From Lentisphaerae bacterium RIFOXYA12_64_32 (GTDB taxonomy: Bacteria > Verrucomicrobiota > Lentisphaeria > Oligosphaerales > YB12-FULL-65-16), in contig MHBL01000129.1 in assembly GCA_001803235.1 (NCBI GenBank), forward strand, positions 1 through 50,766: a stretch of 50,766 bases of DNA. Reading direction: 5' to 3'. The translations under genes and the position numbers were made by a program. The notes beneath the pieces are model-generated. The model was not told the DNA's origin. It was given only the letters and a program-made list of their open reading frames with translations, and ran no database searches. Each line of letters starts with the position of its first letter. The stretch's first letter is position 1. Positions 43,559 to 50,766 of the stretch are shown here, piece by piece.

Positions 43559-43577
43559 CTGCCAGCTTGCCTGGCAG
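43559..43577. terminator. hairpin after arnT with CTTGC loop
   Basis: CTGCCAG pairs with CTGGCAG around CTTGC, 42 bases past the arnT stop. Sequence and loop closely match the hairpin at 7850-7870. Probable end of the arn transcript, without a T-run. Confidence 0.5.
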
Positions 43578-43697
43578 GGGCGACAGTTACGCCGGCTATA
43601 CTGCCACCACGCAAGACATTCCTCTCTTTTCCCCGGGAGACGACGCATTCCCGGCGTACCATGTTAAGATCGGGTCGCGCGTCGGCAGCCCCATTCG

Positions 43698-43718
43698 CCT
43701 GCCGCACGAGGCGGCAGG
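43698..43718. terminator. hairpin between convergent arnT and URO-D genes
   Basis: CCTGCCGC (43698-43705) pairs perfectly with GCGGCAGG (43711-43718) around ACGAG, the loop also seen at 8003-8021. Located 38 bases past the stop of the URO-D-family gene on the minus strand; may serve both directions. Confidence 0.5.
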
Positions 43719-43755
43719 TGGTCTCAGAACTACCGACACAGGCCGAACCCTCGCC

Positions 43756-44808
43756 TCACCGTGCCTCCAAGGCGGCCCAGATCATGGCGCAGTAGCTTCC
43801 CGTGGGCACGTACTCAGGCACACTGTTGCCCGTGCCCAGCGCGTAACTGCCCGCGGCGGCAGTCAAGTCCAACATCGCCTTGGACCGGCGGTACACTTCG
43901 TCCGGCGACGCCCGGCACACGAAGTCGACATCAATCCCGCCCAGCAACGCGATCCTCCGCCCATACTTGCGATAGGCGTCCTCAACCGGCTCAATGGCGT
44001 CCTCGAACGAATGCTTGCCGTCGTACTCCATCGCGTCGGTGATGTCCTGCATGATCTCCGCAGCGTTGCCGCAGGAGTGCAGGATCGCCGGCTTGCCGTG
44101 ATGGTGAATGGCCTGGACGATTTTCACGTGCCACGGGAACACGTATTCACGCATCGCCTGGGGCGCCAGCATCGGCTGTGTCTTGAATCCCCAGTCGTCA
44201 TTTGAAATACAGGCGCCGACACTCTCGAAGCCCCCCGCAATCTCGTAGTGCCGAACCAACCGCGAACCGACCGCATCGAATACGGCATGCGCCAGCCCCG
44301 GATCATCGGCGAGCATGAAACAAAGCCGCTCGTACCCAACCAAGGCAATCACATTCTCCAACACCCCGCCCGGGCCACAAACGACAACCTTCATACCGTC
44401 CGGCAGCAACTCCTGAATCCACTTGAGTTGCGAGTAGTTGCACGTGTCCGGGTCTTTCCATGGACACTTCTCGAAACTCGCCCAGTCGGCAATGACCCCA
44501 CCTTCATTGATCGACACGGTCTTCTCGCGCGGCCGCTCGCCACGCGGAAACGCAAACTCCGGCGGGCGGTACGTGACGTAGTCGTACCCCGCCTGACGGA
44601 AAGCACCGATCAGGCACTGAACATCGGTCCGCTCCACACCCGGCTTCACCGTTACCCCCGACAACCGTTGGTAAAGCGGATAGTTCAGAAAGAACTCGAA
44701 CAGGGTCGCCCGGTTGGGTCTCATGTGCTTCAACACCTTCTGCAGATTCCCGAAATCCGGACTGGGAGAATGGGCCAGGACCCGCTCAAGGTAGGTCTTT
44801 GTTGACAT
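43756..44808 (-). CDS. uroporphyrinogen decarboxylase-family protein (second copy)
   Basis: A 350-aa URO-D superfamily protein. Supporting segments: RATLFEFFLNYPLYQRL, IADWASFEKCPWKDP, AILHSCGNAAEIMQDI (the His-Ser-Cys-Gly motif for metal or cofactor binding) and RIALLGGIDVDFVCRASPDEV, then GSYALGTGNSVPEYVP close to the end. This layout fits the MtaA/CmuA-like methyltransferase group of unknown substrate rather than heme HemE. GGAGCGAGG lies before ATG 44808. It is divergent from the DUF1284-like gene across a region containing an inverted repeat. Confidence 0.88.
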   Translation of the reverse strand: MSTKTYLERVLAHSPSPDFGNLQKVLKHMRPNRATLFEFFLNYPLYQRLSGVTVKPGVERTDVQCLIGAFRQAGYDYVTYRPPEFAFPRGERPREKTVSINEGGVIADWASFEKCPWKDPDTCNYSQLKWIQELLPDGMKVVVCGPGGVLENVIALVGYERLCFMLADDPGLAHAVFDAVGSRLVRHYEIAGGFESVGACISNDDWGFKTQPMLAPQAMREYVFPWHVKIVQAIHHHGKPAILHSCGNAAEIMQDITDAMEYDGKHSFEDAIEPVEDAYRKYGRRIALLGGIDVDFVCRASPDEVYRRSKAMLDLTAAAGSYALGTGNSVPEYVPTGSYCAMIWAALEAR

Positions 44809-44873
44809 TTTCGCGCCTCGCTCCGTATAGAGTGTAAGACCGCCAAACCACGGCTATATTCACAGTAGAATCT

Positions 44874-44912
44874 AGGTGTTTTGAGGTGACCTGTCACTTG
44901 CAGAAAACGCCT
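44874..44912. promoter_or_regulatory. two-tier inverted repeat in the divergent intergenic region
   Basis: AGGTGTTTT (44874-44882) and AAAACGCCT (44904-44912) are inverted with one mismatch, and GTGAC/GTCAC (44886-44897) forms an inner perfect palindrome. Lying between divergent genes, it could be an operator for both. By eye only. Confidence 0.4.
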
Positions 44913-45005
44913 AATATGTATCCGAATCGCCGCCAGCAATCAGGGGTTACCCAGATGCCCTGGGGCATGATTTCAGGAACAACACACGCCCGGAGGGACT
45001 GAAGC

Positions 45006-46004
45006 GTGAAAAGAGGGCTCCCGCCTCCCTTGTCAGTACGCCCGTACCACGTCCTGTGCTTGATCTGTGGCTGCGCCGAAGAACGGGACACCGGTCCCCG
45101 CAAGCGTGGCGCCCGGCGGTTTCTGAAGGCCATTCGCCAGTTCCCCGACCGTCCCATCCGGCTGGTGTGCAACGCTGGAGACGTCTTTGCCTACCAGGAC
45201 CCCGGTGCAAGCACTGACACCCCCGAGGGGCCCGACTACAATCTGAAGCGCGATATGGACATCCTGCGGCGTCTCAACCTTATGCCCGGCGCAGTGGTCC
45301 CGGCCAGACTCCTCCTTCAACTCGTCCTCAAGACGATCCCGACCGTCACGGGCATATGCGCCGTGCCCGGCCACCCCGCGCCGCCCTGGCACGGTTGCCC
45401 AAGGGCGACGTCCGGCAGTTACGAGGACCGCTGTCGGAACGGCATCGAAGCCTATATCCCGCGCCGTCCCGCAGACGTCATGCAGGCCGAAAAGCGACAG
45501 TCCATGGCGGCACTGTCGTGCGCCAAGGGCGTAACCATACGGCCGCACATCCTGCTCTGCGCCGTCTGCCAGTACGGCAACGGTGTACACCCGCCGTTCG
45601 CCGAGGACAATCTCCCGGAGTTCCTCGAGCGGATCCTGACCCAGACCCCGGACATCCCCGTGACCATGGTGCGCGGCGCTGACTGGGCAATGTGCGCCCC
45701 CTGCCCCTCTAGGGTCCCGGCGTTGAATGCCTGCGTCACTGGCCACTTCAACTCCGGCGGCCTCTACAACGAACTGAAGGACCTCAACGTGCTGCAAGCC
45801 CTCGGTCTAACCTACGGTACAACGATGAACGCCAGAGACCTCTTCCGCCTGATCTTCGACAAGATCCCGCGTGGCTACGGTGTTTGCGCCCTGCCCCAGC
45901 AGGACATCCCCGAAACGTCCGTCTGGCGCGACGCCTGCGGCAAGACCCAAGGCCCCTACGGCTACGAGAAAGGCCGGGAACTGCTCCTCGAACGGCTGAA
46001 ATAG
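45006..46004 (+). CDS. protein with two tandem DUF1284-like modules
   Basis: A 332-aa cytosolic protein of unknown function. Residues 12-150 and 179-325 repeat each other: RPYHVLCLICG aligns with RPHILLCAVCQ, PIRLVCNAGDVFAYQDP with PVTMVRGADWAMCAPCP, and YNLKRDMDILRRLNL with YNELKDLNVLQALGL. The opening R-P-x-x-x-L-C and the Cys-x2-Cys-Pro resemble DUF1284, a small cysteine-rich family thought to bind metal. The first module lost the CxxCP cysteines (AYQDP), so the copies may have different roles. ATG 45006 is preserved with GGACTGAAGC before it, a modest ribosome site. It is followed by an AraC regulator on the same strand. Confidence 0.7.
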   Translation: MKRGLPPPLSVRPYHVLCLICGCAEERDTGPRKRGARRFLKAIRQFPDRPIRLVCNAGDVFAYQDPGASTDTPEGPDYNLKRDMDILRRLNLMPGAVVPARLLLQLVLKTIPTVTGICAVPGHPAPPWHGCPRATSGSYEDRCRNGIEAYIPRRPADVMQAEKRQSMAALSCAKGVTIRPHILLCAVCQYGNGVHPPFAEDNLPEFLERILTQTPDIPVTMVRGADWAMCAPCPSRVPALNACVTGHFNSGGLYNELKDLNVLQALGLTYGTTMNARDLFRLIFDKIPRGYGVCALPQQDIPETSVWRDACGKTQGPYGYEKGRELLLERLK

Positions 46005-46109
46005 CGGCAGCACCGAGAGGAAGCCACCCCCCACATAGGCGCCAAGACAAGCCCTCATTGGACCATCCCGCCGGGGTCGTTGCCAGGCACCATCCAACGG
46101 GACACCAAC

Positions 46110-47060
46110 ATGCGCGACACAACGCCGCAGATGCCGGGCCTGGGGCCGGACATGGAACTGCTGTGCCTCCTGCGCCCCTACGTGCGGCACTGCGGTGACT
46201 CGCACCGACCGGCCTGGAAACTGGCCCGGCGACGCCTCCTCGACTATCTGTTGGTCTACATCGCCGAGGGCCGTGGACGATTCCAAGTTGGACCTTGCGT
46301 GTACGACGCCGAACCTAACGATCTGTTCTGGATCCCGCCGGACACCGACCACGAAATGGAGGGGTTCCCGCCTCTGATGGCCTGCCCCTATGTCCACTTC
46401 GACCTGATCTATCGCCCAGACGTCGCACACTGGGACTTCTCCATCCCCGGAGGAATGACGGACCTCGAGGAACTGCGGCCGCTGATGCACCCGGAGATGC
46501 CGGCGCCCCGGCTTCAGACGCTGCGCGGAAGGATACGGACGCACACAAACCGCCGTGCTGGGGACCTGATCCGCGAAATCTGTGTCGAAGCAGCCCGTGG
46601 CCAGCCCTACGCCGGCCTCCGCATGTCCGGGTTGATCCTGCAGATCGTGGCGGAAGTTCTGCGGGGCCAGGAAGGCCTTCCCACGGACTGCACGGAGCAC
46701 ATCCCCGTGCTCGAAAAGGCGGCAGACTACATCTCGTCACACTGTGCCGAACCACTCTACATGGACGCCGTTGCGCGTCGGTTCCGACTCTCCCCCAGCT
46801 ATTTCCGCGAATTGTTCGCCCGGCATTTCGGCAGTTCGCCCCGCGCGTACCTGCGCCGGGCGCGCATCCGCCTCGCGAAACACCTCATGGTCGGTTCGAC
46901 GTTCGACCAGTCGGAGATTGCGCTGCGCACCGGTTTTTCGAGCGTGCACAGCCTCTCGCGGGCCTTCCGCGCCGAGGAAGGCATCCCGCCGAGTCGCTAC
47001 CGCAGTTGCGGAACAGCTCGCACCCGCACGGAGGTCCGCAAAACCGCCTACAGCCACTGA
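46110..47060 (+). CDS. AraC-family transcriptional regulator
   Basis: A 316-aa regulator. The N-terminal cupin-like domain covers about 40-125, with LVYIAEGRGRFQVG and EPNDLFWIPPDTDHEMEG as its strand pairs. The C-terminal AraC domain (about 208-300) contains MDAVARRFRLSPSYFRELFARHF and SEIALRTGFSSVHSLSRAF with the closing PPSRYR. ATG 46110 is preferred; a TTG 30 bases upstream is possible. It is 105 bases after the DUF1284-like gene and precedes the secreted barrel protein, which it may control. A Thr/Arg-rich tail follows the last helix. Confidence 0.93.
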   Translation: MRDTTPQMPGLGPDMELLCLLRPYVRHCGDSHRPAWKLARRRLLDYLLVYIAEGRGRFQVGPCVYDAEPNDLFWIPPDTDHEMEGFPPLMACPYVHFDLIYRPDVAHWDFSIPGGMTDLEELRPLMHPEMPAPRLQTLRGRIRTHTNRRAGDLIREICVEAARGQPYAGLRMSGLILQIVAEVLRGQEGLPTDCTEHIPVLEKAADYISSHCAEPLYMDAVARRFRLSPSYFRELFARHFGSSPRAYLRRARIRLAKHLMVGSTFDQSEIALRTGFSSVHSLSRAFRAEEGIPPSRYRSCGTARTRTEVRKTAYSH

Positions 47061-47414
47061 GGTGGAGGCGCCGCCGAAGGGAGAGGAGACGACAGGTGCG
47101 GGTAGATGCGCCATCACGGAGAGCCAGCGTGCCCGGGCCGGGATGCGATCGCGCGCGGTGGCTCGGCGCGTCCCGCGCCGAAGTGGGGTACGCCGGCCGG
47201 CTCCGTCCGGCGACATGTCCGCCAGAGCCAAAGCGACGGCGGAAGTCGTTCGCGCGAAGACGGATCCCCCGCCGAGGGCCTCGGGCCGGAACGGCCCCGA
47301 ACACCCTGCCGCGGTCCCGGAGGTCCCGCGCCACGGCCCGCCGCCGCGGACAAAAGCGAGGGGGCGCACCGTGGCGCCCCTTGCACGGATAGATCCAAAA
47401 GGAGAAACGGTCGG
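47061..47414. other. leader region of the secreted barrel protein
   Basis: No gene is supported in these 354 bases. A hairpin at 47361-47380 (GGGGCGC paired with GCGCCCC, loop ACCGTG) lies about 35 bases before the start codon and could affect translation or terminate transcription early. Confidence 0.5.
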
Positions 47415-50400
47415 ATGAAGCACTCACTGATCCTGGTGTCGCTGCTTGGCTGCGTGTCGAGCTTGGCGCAGGATGCACCGGTCGTCGTCTATGGAGATGC
47501 CACGCAGAACGCCTTTCTCCCCGCACTGGCGGAACTCGGCCTGAACCACAACGTCCTGCCCCTGGCGAACCTGGCCGCCGGGACGCAACCCGCTTGCGCC
47601 GTGCTCATCGTGGCCGAAGCGTATCCCAAGCCGCTCGAGTTGGACACCGCTGCCTGGCAGACGGTCTTGGCGTACCTGAACCGCGGCACATCGGTCTACG
47701 CCGAGTATGCCCGGGTTCCGACCCTGCAGACAGGCGGCATCGAGACGCCGCGCTACGAGCGCATTTTCGTCACGGACTCAGGCGCCGCCCTGGGTTTTCC
47801 GGCCCTGACGCTCTTCGAAGAGCACGAGTCCAGCCGCATGCCGCTCGTACCGCCGGCCGGGGCCAATGTCCTGCTGGCCTACGGGCGGCTTGCCGGCTTT
47901 GACAGGGCCGTCTTCGGCCCGCCGAAGGACAGCATCCCGGCATTGCTGCGCCTGCCACAGGGGCAGGCGCAGTTGTTCTTCGCCACCACGGCGCTGAGCA
48001 ACGCCGTCCGCGGCCGCTATGTGCCGAGTGACGCCTGGCGGAAGCTCATGCGGCAAGTGGTCCTCGAGTTGCTTCCCGCCAACCTCCGCAGCGTGACTGA
48101 ATCGCAATATGTCGGCCTGCGTGCGTGGTCGGAACCGCGCGAATGGGTGCCGCCGGAGCAACCGCTCTCTCTTGCGGTCGAAGCCGCCGACGGCACGGAA
48201 GTCCGGGCCGCCACGGAACAGGTCGGCGACATCCCACTGCAGGCCACCGGGCCCGGTCGTTGGCGTTCAGCCCCAGTGCAGTTCCCCGTCGGCAACCACA
48301 CCGTCCATGTCACGGCGCGCCGCAGCGGACGCGAGCAGACGGCAGGCGTCACGATCAGCGTCTCTCCGCGCGAAGAACGCTACCGCGAAACGCTGCGCCA
48401 CAACACGGACTGGTTCCGCAATGCCGGTATGCTTGTTACTCCGGACGGGACCCGCGGCGTCCGCGAAGGATTGTCCTCGCCCATTGCACCGGACGGTTCG
48501 CAGGGCGTCGCAAGCTGTGTCCGCGTCGATTGCGTCAGTGAGTCCGCACTGGTGTTCTTCCTCTACGGACTGCTCAACAAGGACGAAGCCTGGAAGCAGA
48601 TCGGCCGGAACATGATGAACGCGGTCACCGAACGCTACCAGGTCACCTCGACGGACACTTGGTACTACGGCGACTGGCAGTCCCGCAACGACTACGATCC
48701 CGACGGTACCACGTACGTGTTCGTTGACGACTCCGGCGCCGCCATGACCATGTGCTTTCTGTTCTACCATTTCACGTTGGATCCACAGTACCTCCTCCCC
48801 GCCCTGCGCGGCGCCGAGTACTTCCGCCGCATCGCCAGCGACAGCACGGGCCAGATCGGCGGCCTGCGCCACCGCAACTACGAAGGCAGCGGCCCGCTCG
48901 GCGAGCCGTGGGCCAAGTCCCGGACACGCGACTGCCGCACACCTGTGCCGCATGTCATGAGTTGGGCCCAGGCCGGATTGCTCTACGCGTATGCCGTCAC
49001 AGGCGACCGCCAGTACTACGACATCGCCGAGAAGAGCATCCGCTATGCCATGGAGCACTACACGGATTGGCACCTCGTCACCAGCCGCAGTTGCGAACAC
49101 GCCCGCATGCTCTTCCCCCTCGCCCTGCTGTACCGCTGCCAACCCACGCCGGAGGTCAAGGGCTGGATCGACACGGTGGCCAGCTACATCCGTTCCAGGC
49201 AGGACGCGTGCGGCGCCATCCAGGAGTGGGACGGCTGCACGCCCACGAGCAACGAGACGTTCGGCACCGGCGAAACCTCGATCTTCCAGGTGAACGGCGA
49301 CCCGGTCACGGACCAACTCTACGACACGGGCTTTGCGCTCATGCACCTGTGGATTGCGCACCGCATCACGGGCGACCCCGAACTGCGCCGCGCCTTCGAA
49401 CAACTCGGGGATTACCTGTCGCGCATTCAGATCCGCTCGGATAGCAAGTTCCTCGACGGCACCTGGTTACGGTCCTTCGACTACCGGCGCTGGGAGTACT
49501 TCGGCAGCAGCGCCGACGTCGGATGGGGCCCGTACTGCGTCGAGACCGGCTGGTGTTGTGCCCCCATCGACCTCGGCCTGCTGTTCTACCTCCGAAACTA
49601 CGATCCGGCCCCGGCCATGACCGAACCGCCGCGGGACCTCAACATCAAGTTGCTGCACAAACGCGTCAAGCGGGAATTCGATGCTGTGGAAAACGCCCTG
49701 AGCCAACCGCCGCCGACCAACGTCACGGGGCTGCGCACCGCCGCAACCGGCGGCACCTACGTCGACCTCGCCTGGGACCCGCCCGTGGGAGACGGGATCG
49801 TCTTCTACAAAGTCTACCGTGGGGACCAGGCGGGTATCACCCCAACCCCGAAAGCCGCCGCGGTGATCACCCGAGACCCTGCCTGCCTCTTCCCTGACCT
49901 CAAGCCCGACACACCCTACTGGTTCCGCGTCGTTGCGGAGAACGGTTGCGGGCAGACCAGCGCCCCCTCAGAGGAAGTTTCCGCCCGCACCGGTTCCGCC
50001 TCGCTGGCACGCGGCAAGCACTACACGAAATCCGTCCCGCCTCACCCGGGACACCCGGACAAGGGCGATACTCTGTCCACCGATGGCGTTTATGGGCACG
50101 AGTACGCGGACGGGCTTTCCTACGGTTACGCACTGCCCCAACTCGACGCCGGCATCGATCTGGAAATCGTCCTGGACCTGGAGACACCACAGCGTGTGTC
50201 ACGCGCCATGCACCAGGCCTGCGGCGCACCCGGGTACAAGCCGGACCTTATGGCAATTGACACCAGTCTTGACGGCAAAACATGGCAACCGCAAGGCGTG
50301 GCGAGCAAGCAGCGGTCCGGGTTTCTCGTGCGGGACTTCCCGCTCCACGACACGCGTTACATCAAGTTCCGCTTCCGCAAGACCCGCACCGGCGCCGGCG

Positions 50401-50438
50401 ACGACTGGCTCTTCATTGGGGAACTCGAGGTGTTCTGA
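47415..50438 (+). CDS. secreted (alpha/alpha)-barrel glycosidase-like protein with FN3 and discoidin-like domains
   Basis: A 1007-aa exported protein. Signal peptide 1-19 (MKHSLILVSLLGCVSSLAQ). Residues about 25-230 form the alpha/beta domain also found in the 738-aa protein (LAYGRLAGFDRAVFGPP), then an Ig-like segment, an (alpha/alpha)6-barrel-like region (about 330-740; RQDACGAI, FQVNGDPVTDQLYDTGFAL, GTWLRSFDYRRWEYFGSSAD), a fibronectin type III domain (about 762-860) and a C-terminal discoidin/F5-8C-type carbohydrate-binding domain (about 865-1007). Probably binds and attacks an extracellular glycan; catalytic residues unassigned. AAGGAG ten bases before ATG 47415. Likely under the neighbouring AraC regulator. 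Confidence 0.88.
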   Translation: MKHSLILVSLLGCVSSLAQDAPVVVYGDATQNAFLPALAELGLNHNVLPLANLAAGTQPACAVLIVAEAYPKPLELDTAAWQTVLAYLNRGTSVYAEYARVPTLQTGGIETPRYERIFVTDSGAALGFPALTLFEEHESSRMPLVPPAGANVLLAYGRLAGFDRAVFGPPKDSIPALLRLPQGQAQLFFATTALSNAVRGRYVPSDAWRKLMRQVVLELLPANLRSVTESQYVGLRAWSEPREWVPPEQPLSLAVEAADGTEVRAATEQVGDIPLQATGPGRWRSAPVQFPVGNHTVHVTARRSGREQTAGVTISVSPREERYRETLRHNTDWFRNAGMLVTPDGTRGVREGLSSPIAPDGSQGVASCVRVDCVSESALVFFLYGLLNKDEAWKQIGRNMMNAVTERYQVTSTDTWYYGDWQSRNDYDPDGTTYVFVDDSGAAMTMCFLFYHFTLDPQYLLPALRGAEYFRRIASDSTGQIGGLRHRNYEGSGPLGEPWAKSRTRDCRTPVPHVMSWAQAGLLYAYAVTGDRQYYDIAEKSIRYAMEHYTDWHLVTSRSCEHARMLFPLALLYRCQPTPEVKGWIDTVASYIRSRQDACGAIQEWDGCTPTSNETFGTGETSIFQVNGDPVTDQLYDTGFALMHLWIAHRITGDPELRRAFEQLGDYLSRIQIRSDSKFLDGTWLRSFDYRRWEYFGSSADVGWGPYCVETGWCCAPIDLGLLFYLRNYDPAPAMTEPPRDLNIKLLHKRVKREFDAVENALSQPPPTNVTGLRTAATGGTYVDLAWDPPVGDGIVFYKVYRGDQAGITPTPKAAAVITRDPACLFPDLKPDTPYWFRVVAENGCGQTSAPSEEVSARTGSASLARGKHYTKSVPPHPGHPDKGDTLSTDGVYGHEYADGLSYGYALPQLDAGIDLEIVLDLETPQRVSRAMHQACGAPGYKPDLMAIDTSLDGKTWQPQGVASKQRSGFLVRDFPLHDTRYIKFRFRKTRTGAGDDWLFIGELEVF

Positions 50439-50488
50439 CACGCATGGCGACGGGGCTGTTTGCCCCTTGCGTGCGGCAACAAGTCTAC

Positions 50489-50533
50489 GGATCTGTCGGA
50501 TCAGGCCGATCCGTCAGATCGGTCTGATTGTCC
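50489..50533. repeat. degenerate 9-bp tandem repeat
   Basis: Five units in register (GGATCTGTC, GGATCAGGC, CGATCCGTC, AGATCGGTC, TGATTGTCC) sharing GATC plus GTC. Same unit length and gene-end position as the AACGGACNN repeats, different sequence. Confidence 0.75.
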
Positions 50534-50666
50534 TGCCCCCAATGCTACTAAGGTTCTCCCGCGCTGCGTGTCCGTCGTGCTCGGCAGACCCGTTGGCACC
50601 GCGACGGACCGTGGCCACCGTCAGCGGCATGTGGAGTGCGGCGGCAGAGGGCGAGTGAGCGCCCGG

Positions 50667-50726
50667 CGACGCCGCTTTGGCTGGAGCACGTTGCGCGGGC
50701 GATGCGCCTCAGCCAAAGCGGTGTCG
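50667..50726. repeat. long inverted repeat
   Basis: Arms 50667-50683 and 50710-50726 match at 16 of 17 positions (core GCTTTGG/CCAAAGC) around a 26-base GC-rich loop. Possible terminator or member of a dispersed repeat family; continues close to the window edge. Confidence 0.65.
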
Positions 50727-50766
50727 CGCCGCCCGTGGCGGACTTGCCACCGCGCTCCATAGGGTG

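Larger units (their letters stand above)
50439..50766. other. non-coding end of the window
   Basis: No gene is supported. It contains 9-bp repeats at 50489-50533 and an inverted repeat at 50667-50726. Confidence 0.5.

Overview
This is a chromosomal segment of a GC-rich, Gram-negative heterotroph, most likely from the PVC group (Lentisphaerota, Planctomycetota or Kiritimatiellota) or a close neighbour. That placement is inferred from content: large secreted DUF6259 and DUF4091 glycosidase-like proteins, several AraC-type regulators, an SSS symporter with a small accessory peptide, a uroporphyrinogen-decarboxylase-family pair, palindromic intergenic repeats, and a complete lipid A aminoarabinose (arn) operon, which requires an outer membrane with LPS. 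No rRNA, tRNA, CRISPR array, prophage or transposase gene was recognised.

Layout. 1-4.1 kb: a tiny zinc-ribbon-like gene, then a minus-strand SAM-cycle operon (metK, adenosine kinase, ahcY). 4.4-8.2 kb: two signalling proteins, a degenerate cyclase-FHA protein and a PhnD-like/PAS sensor lacking a kinase domain, followed by a hairpin-rich non-coding stretch. 8.2-12.3 kb: a small catabolic locus (MDR dehydrogenase, TIM-barrel isomerase) divergent from an AraC regulator and a URO-D-family gene. 12.5-14.7 kb: a DUF4143 ATPase, a small conserved protein, a frameshifted nucleotidyltransferase, a small membrane protein and a 171-bp nested palindromic element. 15-25.6 kb: a 1483-aa DUF6259 protein, a Phd/PIN toxin-antitoxin pair, and a translationally coupled three-gene secreted cluster (unknown, CBM9-like, DUF4091). 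25.9-33.6 kb: a beta-helix lipoprotein, a type II secretion F-like protein coupled to a 738-aa barrel protein, and divergently an SSS symporter with its accessory peptide. 33.6-36.2 kb: an SDR oxidoreductase and a PocR/AraC regulator flanking a second structured element. 36.5-43.5 kb: arnB-arnC-arnA-arnD-arnT, preceded by three 11-bp-spaced hexamers resembling a PmrA-type response-regulator site. 43.7-50.4 kb: a second URO-D-family gene, a tandem DUF1284-like protein, an AraC regulator and a 1007-aa secreted paralogue of the 738-aa protein.

How it fits together. Most of the window looks like modules for sensing, importing and breaking down complex carbohydrate, each with its own AraC-type regulator, interspersed with housekeeping SAM recycling and an envelope-modification operon. 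Intergenic DNA is unusually rich in structure: 7-9 bp tandem repeats (notably AACGGACNN), short hairpins with recurring loops, and two elements of about 170 bp with long terminal inverted repeats.
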